DNA of 64,000 bases. Source: Mesorhizobium sp. GTDB taxonomy: Bacteria > Pseudomonadota > Alphaproteobacteria > Rhizobiales > Rhizobiaceae. The position numbers and the translations under genes were made by a program. The DNA lies in the NCBI RefSeq assembly GCF_004962245.1, contig NZ_SUHQ01000018.1:1-64000 (forward strand), written 5' to 3'. The stretch's first letter is position 1; the number at the start of each line of letters is the position of its first letter. Of this stretch, positions 42,324 to 52,629 are shown piece by piece. The notes below the pieces were generated by a model. That model was given only the letters and a program-made list of their open reading frames with translations. It did not search any database and was not told where the DNA came from.

Positions 42324-42869
42324 TCAATGCCCTTCGAAGCCGATCAGCGTCCTGACCGGCACGCCGAGCGCTTCGAGTTTCTCCCGGCCGCCGAGGTCCG
42401 GCAGGTCGATGACGAAGCAGGCGGCGATGATGTCGGCGCCGATCTGCCGCAACAGCTTGACCGCCGCCTCCGCGGTGCCGCCGGTGGCGATCAGGTCGTC
42501 GACCAGGATCACCTTTTCACCCAGGGACACGCCGTCCTTGTGCATCTCCATCTCGTCCAGCCCGTATTCGAGGCTGTAGGCGACGCGCACCGTCTCGTAA
42601 GGCAGCTTGCCCTTCTTGCGGATCGGCACGAAGCCGGCCGAGAGCTGGTGGGCGACGGCGCCGCCAAGGATGAAGCCGCGCGCCTCGATGCCGGCGATCT
42701 TGTCGACCTTCTGGCCGGCATAAGGATGCACCAGCTCGTCGATGGCGCGGCGGAAGGCGCGCGCATTGCTCAGCAACGTGGTGATGTCGCGAAACAGGAT
42801 GCCCGGCTTGGGATAATCCGGAATGGTACGGATAGAGGCAAGCAGCGTGTCTTCGAGCGAAGATTTCAT
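42324..42869 (-). CDS. apt: Adenine phosphoribosyltransferase
   Basis: This 181-residue purine salvage enzyme makes AMP from adenine and PRPP. It starts MKSSLEDTLLASIRTIPDYPKPGILFRDITTLL-like (key pattern IPDYPKPGILFRD), contains GIEARGFILGGAVAH, and has the PRPP loop VILVDDLIATGGTAEAA. The ATG at 42869 gives the usual length; an earlier long frame does not. It is separate from the pet operon, which ends 207 bp upstream at a terminator. Confidence 0.96.
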   Translation of the reverse strand: MKSSLEDTLLASIRTIPDYPKPGILFRDITTLLSNARAFRRAIDELVHPYAGQKVDKIAGIEARGFILGGAVAHQLSAGFVPIRKKGKLPYETVRVAYSLEYGLDEMEMHKDGVSLGEKVILVDDLIATGGTAEAAVKLLRQIGADIIAACFVIDLPDLGGREKLEALGVPVRTLIGFEGH

Positions 42870-43029
42870 GGGGCGGGCTCTCTGAGGCATTCGTCCGATT
42901 CGACTTGAAGACGTGAAGGAACTCCGGCCGATCGTAACCCGGCGCGGCCGGCGACGGCTACCGCGATGTGGCGGCCTGGAAAGAAAATTGTCCGGCAAAG
43001 AACTGGAGCCGGCGGTCTTCGGAAAATGC

Positions 43030-43055
43030 AAAAGGGCGCCTTTCGGCGCCCTTTT
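43030..43055 (-). terminator. Terminator of the petABC operon
   Basis: AAAAGGGCGCC (43030-43040), TTTC, and GGCGCCCTTTT (43045-43055) form a perfect stem with a GAAA loop and T-run when read on the minus strand. It lies 21 bp past the petC stop at 43076. Confidence 0.88.
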
Positions 43056-43075
43056 GATCTCGTGGCTTTGCGGGC

Positions 43076-43948
43076 TCAGTGCGCCACGCCGGCCCACACC
43101 TTGCGCTTGGTCAGATAGACCAGCGCGCCGAACAGCAGCAGGAAGACCAGCACGCGAAAGCCGGTCTTCTTGCGGTCTTCCAGATGCGGCTCGGCCGCCC
43201 ACATCAGGAAGGCCGACACGTCGCGGGAATATTGGTCGACCGTCTGCGGCGAGCCGTCGTCATAGGTCACCTGATCGTCGGAGAGCGGGTTGGGCATCTT
43301 CAGCGACACGCCGGCCATGAAGTACGGGTTGTAGTGCGTGCCTTCCGGTATCTCCATGCCCTCCGGCGGCTGCTCGTCATAGCCGGTCAGCAGCGAGTGG
43401 ATATAGTCGGGACCGCCCTGGGCGTATTGCGTGAAGATGTCGAAGACGAAACGCGGAAAACCACGCTCGACGCCGCGCGCCTTGGCCAGCAGCGACATGT
43501 CGGGTGGGGCAGCCCCGCCATTGGCGGCCGCGGCTGCCTGCTCATTGGGGAACGGCGCCGGGAAATGGTCGGACGGTATGCCGGGACGATCGAACATGTC
43601 GCCGGCATCGTTGGGACCGTCATTGATCGTGTACTCGGCCGCCAGCGCCTTGACCTGCGCTTCCGAATAGCCAAGATCTTCCAGTGTGCGGAACGCCACC
43701 AATTTCATCGAATGGCAGGCTGCGCAGACTTCCTTGTAGACCTTCAGCCCGCGCTGCAATTGCGCCTTGTCGTAGGTGCCGAACGGCCCGGCGAAGCTCC
43801 AGTCCATCTCCTTCGGCTTGTGTATCGGGAAATGCGTCGGCGCGGCTTCGTTGTGCGCCTCCTCCTGGGCGATGGCTCCGGTGGTCGCGGCCCCATTGCC
43901 TGCCAACACAAGGCCGAGCAGCGCCAGTGAGGTGAGAATCTTCTTCAT
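43076..43948 (-). CDS. petC: Cytochrome c1 of the bc1 complex
   Basis: This 290-residue periplasmic c-type cytochrome is membrane-anchored by a C-terminal helix (FRVLVFLLLFGALVYL, then KRK). It has a signal peptide (residues 1-29, ending GAIA) and the heme site CAACH (in EVCAACHSMK). An axial Met should lie in the C-terminal half. It transfers electrons from the Rieske protein to cytochrome c. The start at 43948 is chosen because the longer frame crosses a family D repeat. It is the last gene of petABC. Confidence 0.96.
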   Translation of the reverse strand: MKKILTSLALLGLVLAGNGAATTGAIAQEEAHNEAAPTHFPIHKPKEMDWSFAGPFGTYDKAQLQRGLKVYKEVCAACHSMKLVAFRTLEDLGYSEAQVKALAAEYTINDGPNDAGDMFDRPGIPSDHFPAPFPNEQAAAAANGGAAPPDMSLLAKARGVERGFPRFVFDIFTQYAQGGPDYIHSLLTGYDEQPPEGMEIPEGTHYNPYFMAGVSLKMPNPLSDDQVTYDDGSPQTVDQYSRDVSAFLMWAAEPHLEDRKKTGFRVLVFLLLFGALVYLTKRKVWAGVAH

Positions 43949-43990
43949 GCCAAATCCCCTTGAGATTCTCTGCCGCGCAGTCGTCGTCTC

Positions 43991-44040
43991 GAGCATGATC
44001 TTGTCCGAAAACCGGTCTCCACTTTTCGGGATCATGCTCA
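43991..44040. repeat. Family D repeat at the petB stop codon
   Basis: GAGCATGATC at one end and GATCATGCTC at the other bracket CCGAAAACCGG and CTTTTCGGG. The petB stop codon lies in the final arm (44038-44040). Related copies are at 46568 and 56520. Confidence 0.85.
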
Positions 44041-45342
44041 GCCCTTGGTTTCCGGTGCGGCTGTCGCGCTGGCCGGATGTCCGCCACCGCCACCTTTGTT
44101 CTTCTCAAGTACCGCCTCGGTGATCGAATTCGGCAACCGCCGCGGGGTCTCGATCAGGCCGAGCACAGGCAGCGCGACCAGGAAGAAGGCGAAGTAGAAC
44201 AATGTCGCCATCTGCGCCATGAAGACATAGCTGCCTTCGGCCGGCTGCGAACCCAGCCAGCCAAGCAGCACGGCATCGATCACGAACAGCCAGAAGAACA
44301 GCTTGTACCACGGCCGGTAGACCGCCGAGCGTACCTTCGAGGTGTCGAGCCACGGCACGAGGAACAGCATGGCGATGGAGCCGAACATCGCGAGCACGCC
44401 ACCGAGCTTGGAGTTGATCGGCCCGATATTGAAGGTGATGGCGCGCAGGATCGCGTAGAACGGCAGGAAGTACCATTCCGGCACGATATGGGCAGGCGTC
44501 TTCAGCGGGTCGGCGACTGTGTAGTTGTCCGGGTGGCCGAGAAAGTTCGGCAGGTAGAAGACGAAATAGGCGAAGACGAACAGGAACACGATCATGCCGA
44601 ACGCGTCCTTGATGGTCGCGTAAGGGGTGAAGGCGACGATGTCGGTCTTCGACTTGACTTCGATGCCGGTCGGGTTCGACTGCCCGACCACATGCAGCGC
44701 CCAGATGTGCAGCACGACGACGCCGGCGATCATGAACGGCAGAAGATAGTGCAGTGAAAAGAAGCGGTTAAGCGTCGGGGTGTCGACAGCGAAACCACCG
44801 AGCAAAAGCTGCTGGATCCAGTCGCCGACCAGAGGGATGGCGCTGAAGAAGCCGGTGATGACGGTCGCGCCCCAGAAGCTCATCTGCCCCCAGGGCAGCA
44901 CATAGCCCATGAAGCCTGTCGCCATCATCAAGAGGTAGATGATGCAGCCGAGGATCCACAGAAGCTCGCGCGGCGCCTTGTAGGAGCCGTAGTAGAGGCC
45001 GCGGAAGATGTGGATGTAGACGGCGACGAAGAAGAACGATGCGCCGTTCGAATGCAGATAGCGCAGCAGCCAGCCCGAATTGACGTCGCGCATGATCTTC
45101 TCGACCGAATCGAAGGCGAGAGTGCTGTCCGCCGCATAGTGCATGGCCAGTACGATGCCGGTCAGGATCTGAGCCGCCAGCATGATCGACAGGATGCCGC
45201 CGAAGGTCCACGCATAGTTGAGGTTGCGCGGCACCGGATAGGCGACGAAGCTGTCATAGACCAACCGCGGCAGCGGCATGCGGGCGTCGAACCAGCGTCC
45301 GATACCGGTCTTGGGCGTATAGGTCGAGTGTCCCTCGCTCAT
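44038..45342 (-). CDS. petB: Cytochrome b of the bc1 complex
   Basis: This 434-residue membrane subunit carries the quinol-oxidising site and two b hemes. Recognisable segments are MHYAADSTLAFDSVEKIMRD, GYVLPWGQMSFWGATVI, and PEWYFLPFYAILR (the PEWY motif of the Qo site). The frame extends upstream into petA sequence, but MSEGHSTYTPKTGIG at 45342 is the proper start. It is 17 bp after petA and 89 bp before petC. Confidence 0.97.
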   Translation of the reverse strand: MSEGHSTYTPKTGIGRWFDARMPLPRLVYDSFVAYPVPRNLNYAWTFGGILSIMLAAQILTGIVLAMHYAADSTLAFDSVEKIMRDVNSGWLLRYLHSNGASFFFVAVYIHIFRGLYYGSYKAPRELLWILGCIIYLLMMATGFMGYVLPWGQMSFWGATVITGFFSAIPLVGDWIQQLLLGGFAVDTPTLNRFFSLHYLLPFMIAGVVVLHIWALHVVGQSNPTGIEVKSKTDIVAFTPYATIKDAFGMIVFLFVFAYFVFYLPNFLGHPDNYTVADPLKTPAHIVPEWYFLPFYAILRAITFNIGPINSKLGGVLAMFGSIAMLFLVPWLDTSKVRSAVYRPWYKLFFWLFVIDAVLLGWLGSQPAEGSYVFMAQMATLFYFAFFLVALPVLGLIETPRRLPNSITEAVLEKNKGGGGGHPASATAAPETKG

Positions 45343-45359
45343 CGAAATGTCCCCTCGCC

Positions 45360-45920
45360 TCAGCCGATACGGATCTTGGTGTCGGAAATGAACTGGAACA
45401 CCGGCACCGACATGTTCTCCGGCGCCGGACCCGCCCGGACGCGGCCGGCGGTGTCGTATACCGAACCGTGGCACGGGCAGAACCAGCCGCCGAACTCGCC
45501 TTCCTGGCCGAGCGGAATGCAGCCGAGATGGGTGCAGACCTGGACCATCACCATCCAGGCCTCCTTGCCCGGCGTGGTGCGGTTGGCGTCGGTCGCCGGC
45601 GCGTCGGCCGGCAAATTGGCGTTGCGGGCGAGCGGATCCTTGAGCTGGGCCAGATTGACCGCCTCGCCGTCCTTCATCTCTTTTTCGGTGCGGTTGCGCA
45701 CGACCACCGGCTTGCCGCGCCACTTCACGACAAGCGACATTCCCGGCTCCAGCGAGGAGACGTCGACCTCGACCGAGGCCAGCGCCAGCGTCGAGGCGTC
45801 GGGGCGCATCTGGTCGATGAAAGGCCAGGCGACGGCACCCGCGCCGACCACCGCGGCCATGCCGGTGGCGACGTAGAGAAAATCACGACGGTTGGGATCC
45901 TGGATGTCGGTTGCGCTCAC
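45360..45920 (-). CDS. petA: Rieske iron-sulfur subunit of the bc1 complex
   Basis: This 186-residue protein has a twin-arginine-type N-terminus (NRRDFLYVATGMAAVVGAG), which anchors it in the membrane. The Rieske cluster ligands are CTHLGC and CPCHGS. It accepts an electron from ubiquinol at the Qo site. A GTG at 45920 (MSATDIQDPNR) is the start. It heads the petA-petB-petC operon. Confidence 0.96.
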   Translation of the reverse strand: MSATDIQDPNRRDFLYVATGMAAVVGAGAVAWPFIDQMRPDASTLALASVEVDVSSLEPGMSLVVKWRGKPVVVRNRTEKEMKDGEAVNLAQLKDPLARNANLPADAPATDANRTTPGKEAWMVMVQVCTHLGCIPLGQEGEFGGWFCPCHGSVYDTAGRVRAGPAPENMSVPVFQFISDTKIRIG

Positions 45921-46209
45921 GGGTGCCTGATCCTTTCGCCTCTTCCGTGCCGGTGGCCGAGCCTTGTTCCCCGCTCATTCACGCCAACCCGACAGCGCAT
46001 GGCGAACAGGCTAGCGAATTCCTCCGGCATTGGACTTCGGTTTATGCGTGAAGCCCGTTTTTGTCCAGACGGGTGAAGGCACAAGGGCAGATTGTCGCGG
46101 GGGCGCAACAGACGCATCTCGAACACGGCGAAAACGACCGGAAATCAACCGCAAAGCAGCGCCTGCGTTTGCCTCGACAGGAGACCCAGCCTCGGTCTAT
46201 CCTCGACCC

Positions 46210-46566
46210 ATGGCGCATGTCATCGACCGCGACAAATGGGCCAGCGCGCCCGACCGCTGGCCCCATCGCTGGCAGGGCGAGCTGCAGTGCGGCGCCTACG
46301 GCTCCAAAAGCTGCCTGATCTTCAATTATCTGCCGGAGATCGGCGGCGGCCCGCGGCTGCACATGCATCCCTATAGCGAGATTTTCATCATCCGCACTGG
46401 CACCGGGCTGTTCACCGTCGGTGACCGGCAGATCGAGGCGTCGGTCGGCCAGATATTGATCGTGCCGCCGAACACGCCGCACAAATTCACCAATCTCGGC
46501 CCAGGCCCGCTGGAGACCACCGACATCCACGAAAACGGCAGCTTCATCACCGAATGGCTGGAATAG
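46210..46566 (+). CDS. Cupin-domain protein
   Basis: This 118-residue single cupin starts MAHVIDRDKWASAPDRWPHRW and has GGGPRLHMHPYSEIFIIRTG (metal-ligand His pattern HxHx3-4E) and VGQILIVPPNTPHKF (second cupin motif). The ATG at 46210 is preceded by unremarkable DNA with no strong ribosome-binding site. Single cupins bind metal and small ligands; the role here is unknown. A family D repeat follows the stop directly. Confidence 0.85.
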   Translation: MAHVIDRDKWASAPDRWPHRWQGELQCGAYGSKSCLIFNYLPEIGGGPRLHMHPYSEIFIIRTGTGLFTVGDRQIEASVGQILIVPPNTPHKFTNLGPGPLETTDIHENGSFITEWLE

Positions 46567-46567
46567 A

Positions 46568-46632
46568 CCATGATCCCGAACCGAAGGTCCGCCTTAGCGA
46601 AAAGTGGAAACCGGTTTTCGCTGGAGATCATG
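46568..46632. repeat. Family D repeat after the cupin gene
   Basis: It contains CCATGATCCCGAA, AGCGAAAAGTGGAAACCGGTTTTCGCT and GAGATCATGG, with an internal AGCGAAAA/TTTTCGCT stem. It corresponds to the copies at 43991 and 56520. Confidence 0.85.
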
Positions 46633-46740
46633 GGCCGCCCGAAACAGTCATTCCCCGTCAATGCGACTGACGCAAACGGTCTCGGCTTCTTAAGCAGGCT
46701 GAAGGCCCACTCCTGACACAGCCGTAAGCTGCACCATACG

Positions 46741-47442
46741 CTACGCAGAGACCAGCTTCTTTTCCGTCGCGAAGGGGCTCAGGCCAAGCCAGGTCTGCAT
46801 GTGACTGGCGACCTGACGATCGCCGGTGAGCAGGAGCTTTCCCTCGCTCATCGCCTTACGGACGGTCGTCAGCCCCATCCAGATCGCGGTCATGGTGCGC
46901 AGGTCGGTGGTGACGTAAAGGTCGACATCGAAGCCGGGATCGACCGAGCAGAGATCCACCTCAGCGCCGGGCTCGATAAGAAGCCACCACTGCCGGCGAG
47001 CGGCCGGCAGTTCGGGGTACAGGAAACGAATCACGCAGCGCCGCGGCGGCAACAGTGAGGGATCGAGATTGCGGTGCATATCCCACATCAACAGCGACGG
47101 ATCGAGATGTTGCAGCGAGACATCGGCCTCGAACCAGCGCTGGCCCCATATGCCGATCGCTTCGATCACCGGCTTCAAGTCCCGTCCGGCAGGCGTTAGT
47201 TGATATTCCAGAATTCCCGGCTCGGTCCGCGAGGCAACACGATGGACGATGCCCGCCTCCTCGAGATCACGCAGCCGCTTGACTAGAAGCGCTGGCGACA
47301 TGAGCGGCACGCCGCGGCGCAGATCGTTGAAGCGGGTCGAGCCGGCCACCAGTTCGCGCAGGAGCACAACCGTCCAGCGCGTGCACAGCACTTCGGCAGC
47401 CATGGCCACCGGACAGAACTGTCCATAGCTGGCTTGTGTCAT
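46741..47442 (-). CDS. HxlR-type regulator with SCP2-like C-terminal domain
   Basis: This 233-residue protein has an HxlR winged-helix domain in its first ~100 residues (FCPVAMAAEVLCTRWTVVLL, MSPALLVKRLRDLEEAGIVHR). A C-terminal region (LYVTTDLRTMTAIWMGLTTV, GKLLLTGDRQVASHMQTWL) resembles an SCP2-like ligand pocket. The start at 47442 has GGGAGGTTCGCC. It is divergent from the DUF1326 gene and is likely that gene's regulator. Confidence 0.85.
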   Translation of the reverse strand: MTQASYGQFCPVAMAAEVLCTRWTVVLLRELVAGSTRFNDLRRGVPLMSPALLVKRLRDLEEAGIVHRVASRTEPGILEYQLTPAGRDLKPVIEAIGIWGQRWFEADVSLQHLDPSLLMWDMHRNLDPSLLPPRRCVIRFLYPELPAARRQWWLLIEPGAEVDLCSVDPGFDVDLYVTTDLRTMTAIWMGLTTVRKAMSEGKLLLTGDRQVASHMQTWLGLSPFATEKKLVSA

Positions 47443-47492
47443 GGCGAACCTCCCTAGGTTCACCTGACGCTACGGCAGATTGCAGTTCCTGG

Positions 47493-47606
47493 CTAGTTCA
47501 GATTCTATACCGGGGCACTTCAATTCCTGAACTAGAGCTCGCCTCCTCCCTTGTGCCATCTTCGTGATGGTTGCGCCAACATCGGCGCTCTAAAAAGCTG
47601 AGCTAG
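47493..47606. promoter_or_regulatory. Three CTGAACTAG-type half-sites between hxlR and DUF1326
   Basis: CTAGTTCAG (47493-47501), CTGAACTAG (47527-47535) and CTGAGCTAG (47598-47606) lie in the 174-bp divergent region. The first two form an inverted pair 25 bp apart, and the third is next to the DUF1326 ribosome-binding site. They are good candidates for HxlR-type operators. Confidence 0.55.
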
Positions 47607-47616
47607 GGAGGACAAC

Positions 47617-48300
47617 ATGGCTCACAAAAGAATGGCGGACCAATGGGTATTGAACAGCGAAACCTATGATAACTGCAATTGCGAGATCAATTGCGGTTGC
47701 CAGTTCAATCTGCCGAGCACCCACGGCTATTGTCAGTCGGCCTTCATCGGCCACATTGCCGAAGGCTATTTCAACGAGACGCCGATTACAGGATTGAACT
47801 GGGCGGGGCTCTACAAATGGCCTGGAGAAATCAAAGACGGAAACGGCAAACGTCAGATCGTCATAGATGAACGAGCGGACGAAGCACAGCGGAGCGCCTT
47901 AGAAACAATAATCTCAGGCAGGGCCTGCAAGCCATTGAGCAATTTCTTCTCTGTTTTCGCGTCGACCTGTTCCGAGTTTTGCGAGACTTTGTTCTTGCCG
48001 ATCGAGCTGGTGGCCGACCTGGAAGGTCGCACCGCCAGGGTCGAAATACCAGGCGTACTGAAGAGCAGGGCGAGTCCGAAGATCAACGAGTTCAATGGTG
48101 AACCGTTTCATATTGCGATTGCCCGTCCGAGCGGCAGTTTCGAGTTTACCTACGCGGAACTCGGACTAGGCAGCACATCGGTCATTGGTGATATGGAGAT
48201 GGCGTTCGAAGGTACTTGGGCGCACTTTTGTATTCACCACTTCAATCAGGATGGCCTGGTGCGCGAAAGATCAAGGCTCACAGCGTGGCTTGGTGCATAA
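47617..48300 (+). CDS. DUF1326 domain protein
   Basis: This 227-residue protein has cysteine-rich N-terminal motifs (NCNCEINCGCQF) and ends FEGTWAHFCIHHFNQDGL, both diagnostic of DUF1326. The family is uncharacterised; the Cys pairs suggest metal or redox binding. Its composition is noticeably more AT-rich and less codon-biased than the surrounding genes, a sign of transfer. The GGGAGG site precedes the ATG at 47617. It is divergent from the HxlR regulator. Confidence 0.85.
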   Translation: MAHKRMADQWVLNSETYDNCNCEINCGCQFNLPSTHGYCQSAFIGHIAEGYFNETPITGLNWAGLYKWPGEIKDGNGKRQIVIDERADEAQRSALETIISGRACKPLSNFFSVFASTCSEFCETLFLPIELVADLEGRTARVEIPGVLKSRASPKINEFNGEPFHIAIARPSGSFEFTYAELGLGSTSVIGDMEMAFEGTWAHFCIHHFNQDGLVRERSRLTAWLGA

Positions 48301-48405
48301 GTCCGGGTTTGGTGAATGACGGCAGAGCATCACGAGCACCGGTTCGGCCGGCTCCAACGAAGCGATCCGATTGAGACCGAGGCGCCAGACGGCCACTCTT
48401 GTGCA

Positions 48406-48478
48406 TGTCCATCCGGTCCCGGGCGAGGAATCACTGAAATCTCGCAGCTCAGCTTCCTCGCCCGGGACCGGATGGACA
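48406..48478. repeat. Perfect 25-bp inverted repeat with 23-nt spacer
   Basis: The left arm (48406-48430) and right arm (48454-48478) are exact reverse complements. The arms are GC-rich, with CCGGTCCCGGGCGAGG in the left arm. The element lies between the stops of the DUF1326 gene and the DUF6665 gene. Confidence 0.92.
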
Positions 48479-48497
48479 ACCTATTGAAAGCTCATAT

Positions 48498-48812
48498 CTA
48501 TTTGGCACCGAGCCTGGCCAGCACGGCCTTGGGGATGTTGTATTCCCGGATCACCGCGTCGTGCCTGCGCAAGCCGCATAATTCCCGCTGGATGAAATAG
48601 CCGTGGACCGCCTCCGCCGCGTCCTTGAGCAGCCGGGCACGCTGTTCGCCATCGTCGCTATTTTCACGCAACCTCGTCAGCGTTTCCTCCACGCGCCGGC
48701 CGGCGCGGCCGAGCGCCGCCGCCTTTTCGCCGAGGATTTCATGGCCGAGCAGGTCAAGCGCCGACTCCTGCGCGCCGGACCGTCCGAAATTCGATGGCAT
48801 CCGCACCGACAT
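48498..48812 (-). CDS. DUF6665-like small protein
   Basis: This 104-residue protein has MSVRMPSNFGRSGAQESALD at the start, then a long helical region (AAALGRAGRRVEETLTRLRE, LLKDAAEAVHGYFIQREL). It is predicted cytoplasmic and mostly alpha-helical, matching a rhizobial family of unknown function (DUF6665). The start at 48812 has GGAG upstream; the longer frame is less likely. It follows the ABC exporter gene by 35 bp on the same strand. Confidence 0.68.
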   Translation of the reverse strand: MSVRMPSNFGRSGAQESALDLLGHEILGEKAAALGRAGRRVEETLTRLRENSDDGEQRARLLKDAAEAVHGYFIQRELCGLRRHDAVIREYNIPKAVLARLGAK

Positions 48813-48847
48813 GATCCACTCCCGGTTTCTTGCCGAAAATCCTCGCC

Positions 48848-50731
<1,884 letters not shown>

Positions 50732-50741
50732 TCGGCGGCCA

Positions 50742-52616
50742 TCATTCTGCTGCTTGCCCCCTAACCGTGGCATCGTTGGCGGTCGCACCATCGTCGAGCA
50801 GGAAGCCGCCAGACTGGCGCTGCCAAAGCTGCGCATAGAGCCCGCCGCTGGCGACGAGTTCCTCATGCGAACCTTCTTCGATGATGCGGCCCTTGTCCAT
50901 GACGACGAGCCTGTCCATCGCCGCGATGGTCGAGAGCCGGTGCGCGATGGCGATGACGGTCTTGCCTTGCATGAGCTTGTAGAGGTTCTCCTGGATGGCC
51001 GCCTCGGCCTCGGAATCGAGCGCAGACGTCGCCTCGTCGAGAATGAGGATCGGCGCGTCCTTCAGCATAACGCGGGCAATGGCGATGCGTTGCCGCTGGC
51101 CGCCAGACAATTTGACGCCGCGATCGCCGACATGCGCATCGAAACCCTTGCGGCCACTGGCGTCCGAAAGCCCTGATATGAAATCGAGCGCCTCGGCGCG
51201 GCGTGCTGCCTCGATCAGCATCTCGTTGCTGGCGTCCGGCCGGCCATAGAGGATGTTCTCGCGCACCGAACGGTGCAGCAGCGAGGTGTCCTGCGTGACC
51301 ATGGCGATCTGGGCACGCAGCGAATCCTGCGTCACCGAGGCGATTTCCTGGCCGTCGATCAGGATCTTGCCGCTTTCAAGGTCGTAGAAGCGCAACAGAA
51401 GGTTGACCAGCGTCGACTTGCCGGCGCCCGAGCGGCCGACGATACCGACCTTCTCGCCCGGCTTCACCGTCAGCGACAGGCTCTCGATCACGCCCTTCTT
51501 TTTGCCGTAGTGGAAGCGGATGTCCTCGAAGCGGATTTCGCCCTTGGTCACGGCAATGTCCTTGGCTCCAGGCCTATCTTCCACCAGACGCGGCAGTGAG
51601 ATCGAGCCGATGCCGTCCTGCACCGTGCCGATGTTCTCGAACAGGGCCGACATCTCCCACATGATCCATTGCGACATGCCCCACAGCCGCAGCACGAGGC
51701 CGATGACCACGGCGACGGCGCCGATCGTCACCGCCTGCCCGAGCCATAGCCACAGCGAGATCGCGGTGACCGAAAACAACAGCAGCGAGTTCAGGACGTA
51801 GAGCAGGCCGTAGAGCTGCGTCACCAGCCGCATCGACCGGTAGACCGTCTCGAGAAAGCCGGCCATGCCTTCCCTAGCGAAGGACGCTTCGCGGCGCGCA
51901 TGCGAGAACAGCTTGACCGTCTGGATGTTGGAATAGCTGTCGACGACGCGGCCGGTCATGGTCGAGCGCGCGTTGGCCTGCTCCTCGCCGACCTTGCCCA
52001 GCCGCGGGATGAAGTAGCGCAAAAGCAAGATATAGCCGGCGAGCCAGCCGGCAAGCGGTGCCGCCAGCCGCCAGTCGGCCGAGCCGACGATGAACAGCAT
52101 GCCGAGGAAATAGACGACGACGTAGTTGAGCACGTCGATGAGCTTGATGACGCATTCGCGCACGGCGAGCGCCGTTTGCATCAGCTTGGTGGCGATGCGC
52201 CCGGCGAACTCATCCTGATAGAAGGTCATCGACTGCTTGAGCAGGTAGCGATGCACCTGCCAGCGGATCCGCATCGGATAATTGCCCATCAGCGTCTGCT
52301 GGCTGAGGAGCGAATGGAACCAGACCGTCGCCGGCAGCGCGAACACCACGACAAAGGCCATGCCGGCGAGCTTCCATCCCTCGGTCTCAAGGAACGTCTC
52401 GCGGTTCTGCGCCGACAGCCAGTCGACGATCCGGCCGAGAAAGCCGAACATCCACACCTCGGCAAGGGCGATAGCCGTCACCAGCACCGCATCGAGACCG
52501 ATGTAGGGCCAGGCGCCGCGCGTATAGTGCACGCAGAAGGCGATCAGCGTCCTCGGCGGCTCGACCGGCTCCTCGGCGGGGAACGGATCGAGCTTTTTTT
52601 CAAACCAGCGGAACAT
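50742..52616 (-). CDS. ABC exporter half-transporter, gene 1
   Basis: This 624-residue paralogue of the next gene starts MFRWFEKKLDPFPAEEP at 52616. It has six predicted transmembrane helices followed by an ATPase (Walker A GRSGAGKSTLVN, signature KLSGGQRQRIAI, Walker B ILILDEATSALD). Both ATPases look catalytically intact. The two genes form an exporter operon; MsbA-like lipid export and drug export are possible. A longer upstream frame includes the DUF-like gene before it and is not used. Confidence 0.93.
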   Translation of the reverse strand: MFRWFEKKLDPFPAEEPVEPPRTLIAFCVHYTRGAWPYIGLDAVLVTAIALAEVWMFGFLGRIVDWLSAQNRETFLETEGWKLAGMAFVVVFALPATVWFHSLLSQQTLMGNYPMRIRWQVHRYLLKQSMTFYQDEFAGRIATKLMQTALAVRECVIKLIDVLNYVVVYFLGMLFIVGSADWRLAAPLAGWLAGYILLLRYFIPRLGKVGEEQANARSTMTGRVVDSYSNIQTVKLFSHARREASFAREGMAGFLETVYRSMRLVTQLYGLLYVLNSLLLFSVTAISLWLWLGQAVTIGAVAVVIGLVLRLWGMSQWIMWEMSALFENIGTVQDGIGSISLPRLVEDRPGAKDIAVTKGEIRFEDIRFHYGKKKGVIESLSLTVKPGEKVGIVGRSGAGKSTLVNLLLRFYDLESGKILIDGQEIASVTQDSLRAQIAMVTQDTSLLHRSVRENILYGRPDASNEMLIEAARRAEALDFISGLSDASGRKGFDAHVGDRGVKLSGGQRQRIAIARVMLKDAPILILDEATSALDSEAEAAIQENLYKLMQGKTVIAIAHRLSTIAAMDRLVVMDKGRIIEEGSHEELVASGGLYAQLWQRQSGGFLLDDGATANDATVRGQAAE

Positions 52617-52629
52617 TGTCTTGGCACTC

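Noticed and set aside
44038..45723. Single 561-residue protein covering petB and part of petA
   Set aside because: The frame runs on upstream through petA in a different phase. Cytochrome b starts at 45342 and petA has its own complete frame.
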